The position numbers were made by a program, and so were the translations under genes. Below the pieces are notes generated by a model. The model saw only the letters and a list, made by a program, of their open reading frames with translations. It was not told the DNA's origin and searched no databases. 64,000 nt of DNA from Rhynchopus euleeides (lineage: Eukaryota > Euglenozoa > Diplonemea > Diplonemida > Diplonemidae), in NCBI GenBank assembly GCA_963210315.1, contig OY723260.1, positions 62,001 through 126,000 of the forward strand. The letters run 5' to 3'. Shown here piece after piece: positions 63,533 through 64,000 of this stretch (positions are counted from its first letter, which is position 1; every line of letters begins with the position of its first letter).

Positions 63533-64000
63533 AGGCCTGGGCGGGGAACGAGCCCTTTTTCCAGGTTTTTTGGGTCGGGGAACCAGGTTTTTTCTAAGAA
63601 TTTTTACAAGGGATTTTTTGCTCGCCCCCCCACAGTTTCCAGGCGCGTGCCCGTCAGGCGGGACTTTTTCTCTGATTTCTCTCCGCGTCATCATGTGACA
63701 GCTCTCGAGTGATGCCCAGAGATGCTTGCGGCAGAGAGTGCCCCTCATGCGCGTTACAGCTGAAAATGAATGAGGATCACCTGGCGCTCGTTCTCATCGG
63801 GGGTTGTGCTCCGCAGGGACTCAATACACCTTGGCACTCTCGCAGGGCTGGACATGCCAGCAGCTGGAGGACAGTTACAAAGCTGCCACTCCCCGACGCC
63901 ACCCACCTGCTGGCCCCTTCAGGTCTGAAAGCCCAAAAGCTCCCGGGGATTTTTGCAGTGGTGCGCGCCATATTCAGCGCAGTAGGGTGATCTCTCCGAT
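63533..64000 (+). repeat. 468-bp dispersed repeat, copy 2 (cut by window end)
   Basis: Matches 13,514-13,981 base for base as far as I can follow, from AGGCCTGGGCGGGGAACGAG to TCTCTCCGAT. The window ends inside the match, so its true right edge is unknown. Confidence 0.85.

Overview
The window looks like nuclear DNA of a GC-rich, repeat-loaded protist. Host genes have GT-AG introns of about 80-170 nt, long tandem arrays and poly-G runs are common, and several transposon classes are present. An Ingi/L1Tc-like LINE carries a 2A-like motif just before its endonuclease. All four confident host genes lie on the minus strand. Three of them have a near-identical pyrimidine + CTGCAG acceptor 0-2 nt before the ATG. 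One reading is an euglenozoan, perhaps diplonemid-like, with spliced-leader trans-splicing and one-way gene clusters. This is inference; no rRNA, tRNA or spliced-leader gene was found to confirm it.

Host genes are few: a PHO80/cyclin-P-like cyclin (4.1-4.7 kb), a PPR-like mitochondrial protein (34.8-36.3 kb), an unidentified three-exon gene close behind it (36.6-37.8 kb), and a three-exon gene for a MUN/DUF810-type (Munc13/PATROL1-like) protein of about 1,048 aa (58.9-62.3 kb). A degenerate unidentified gene with a SAP-like C-terminus lies at 0.6-2.1 kb.

The rest is mobile and repetitive. At 8.9-13.1 kb is a 5'-truncated LINE with the end of a reverse transcriptase, a restriction-like endonuclease, a dead OTU-like domain, a second OTU domain with catalytic residues, and two zinc-binding modules. 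At 23.7-32.5 kb an APE-RT-RNaseH LINE is split by a 3.8-kb hAT-like DNA transposon (TIR CACGGTTTGCCCCCCGG, 6-bp duplication tatagt) and by a separate insert of about 390 bp. A forward-strand relic of another hAT transposase adjoins its 5' end.

The most unusual structure is two daisy chains of inverted-repeat elements with a TA dinucleotide at every boundary: 41.0-45.5 kb (three elements, preceded by two near-identical 1.15-kb giant hairpins at 38.6-41.0 kb) and 52.3-56.6 kb (three elements). Neighbouring elements share a single TA. Other repeats include a 31-bp minisatellite (41 units, 6.2-7.5 kb) bracketed by GTAAGTGAC-type arrays, two further fold-back elements (18.6-19.8 and 20.6-22.0 kb), twelve copies of a GC-hairpin repeat, an AT-rich TIR element (46.3-47.4 kb), six 75-bp units separated by G17-22 (57.7-58.3 kb), and a 468-bp sequence present at 13.5 kb and again at the window's end.
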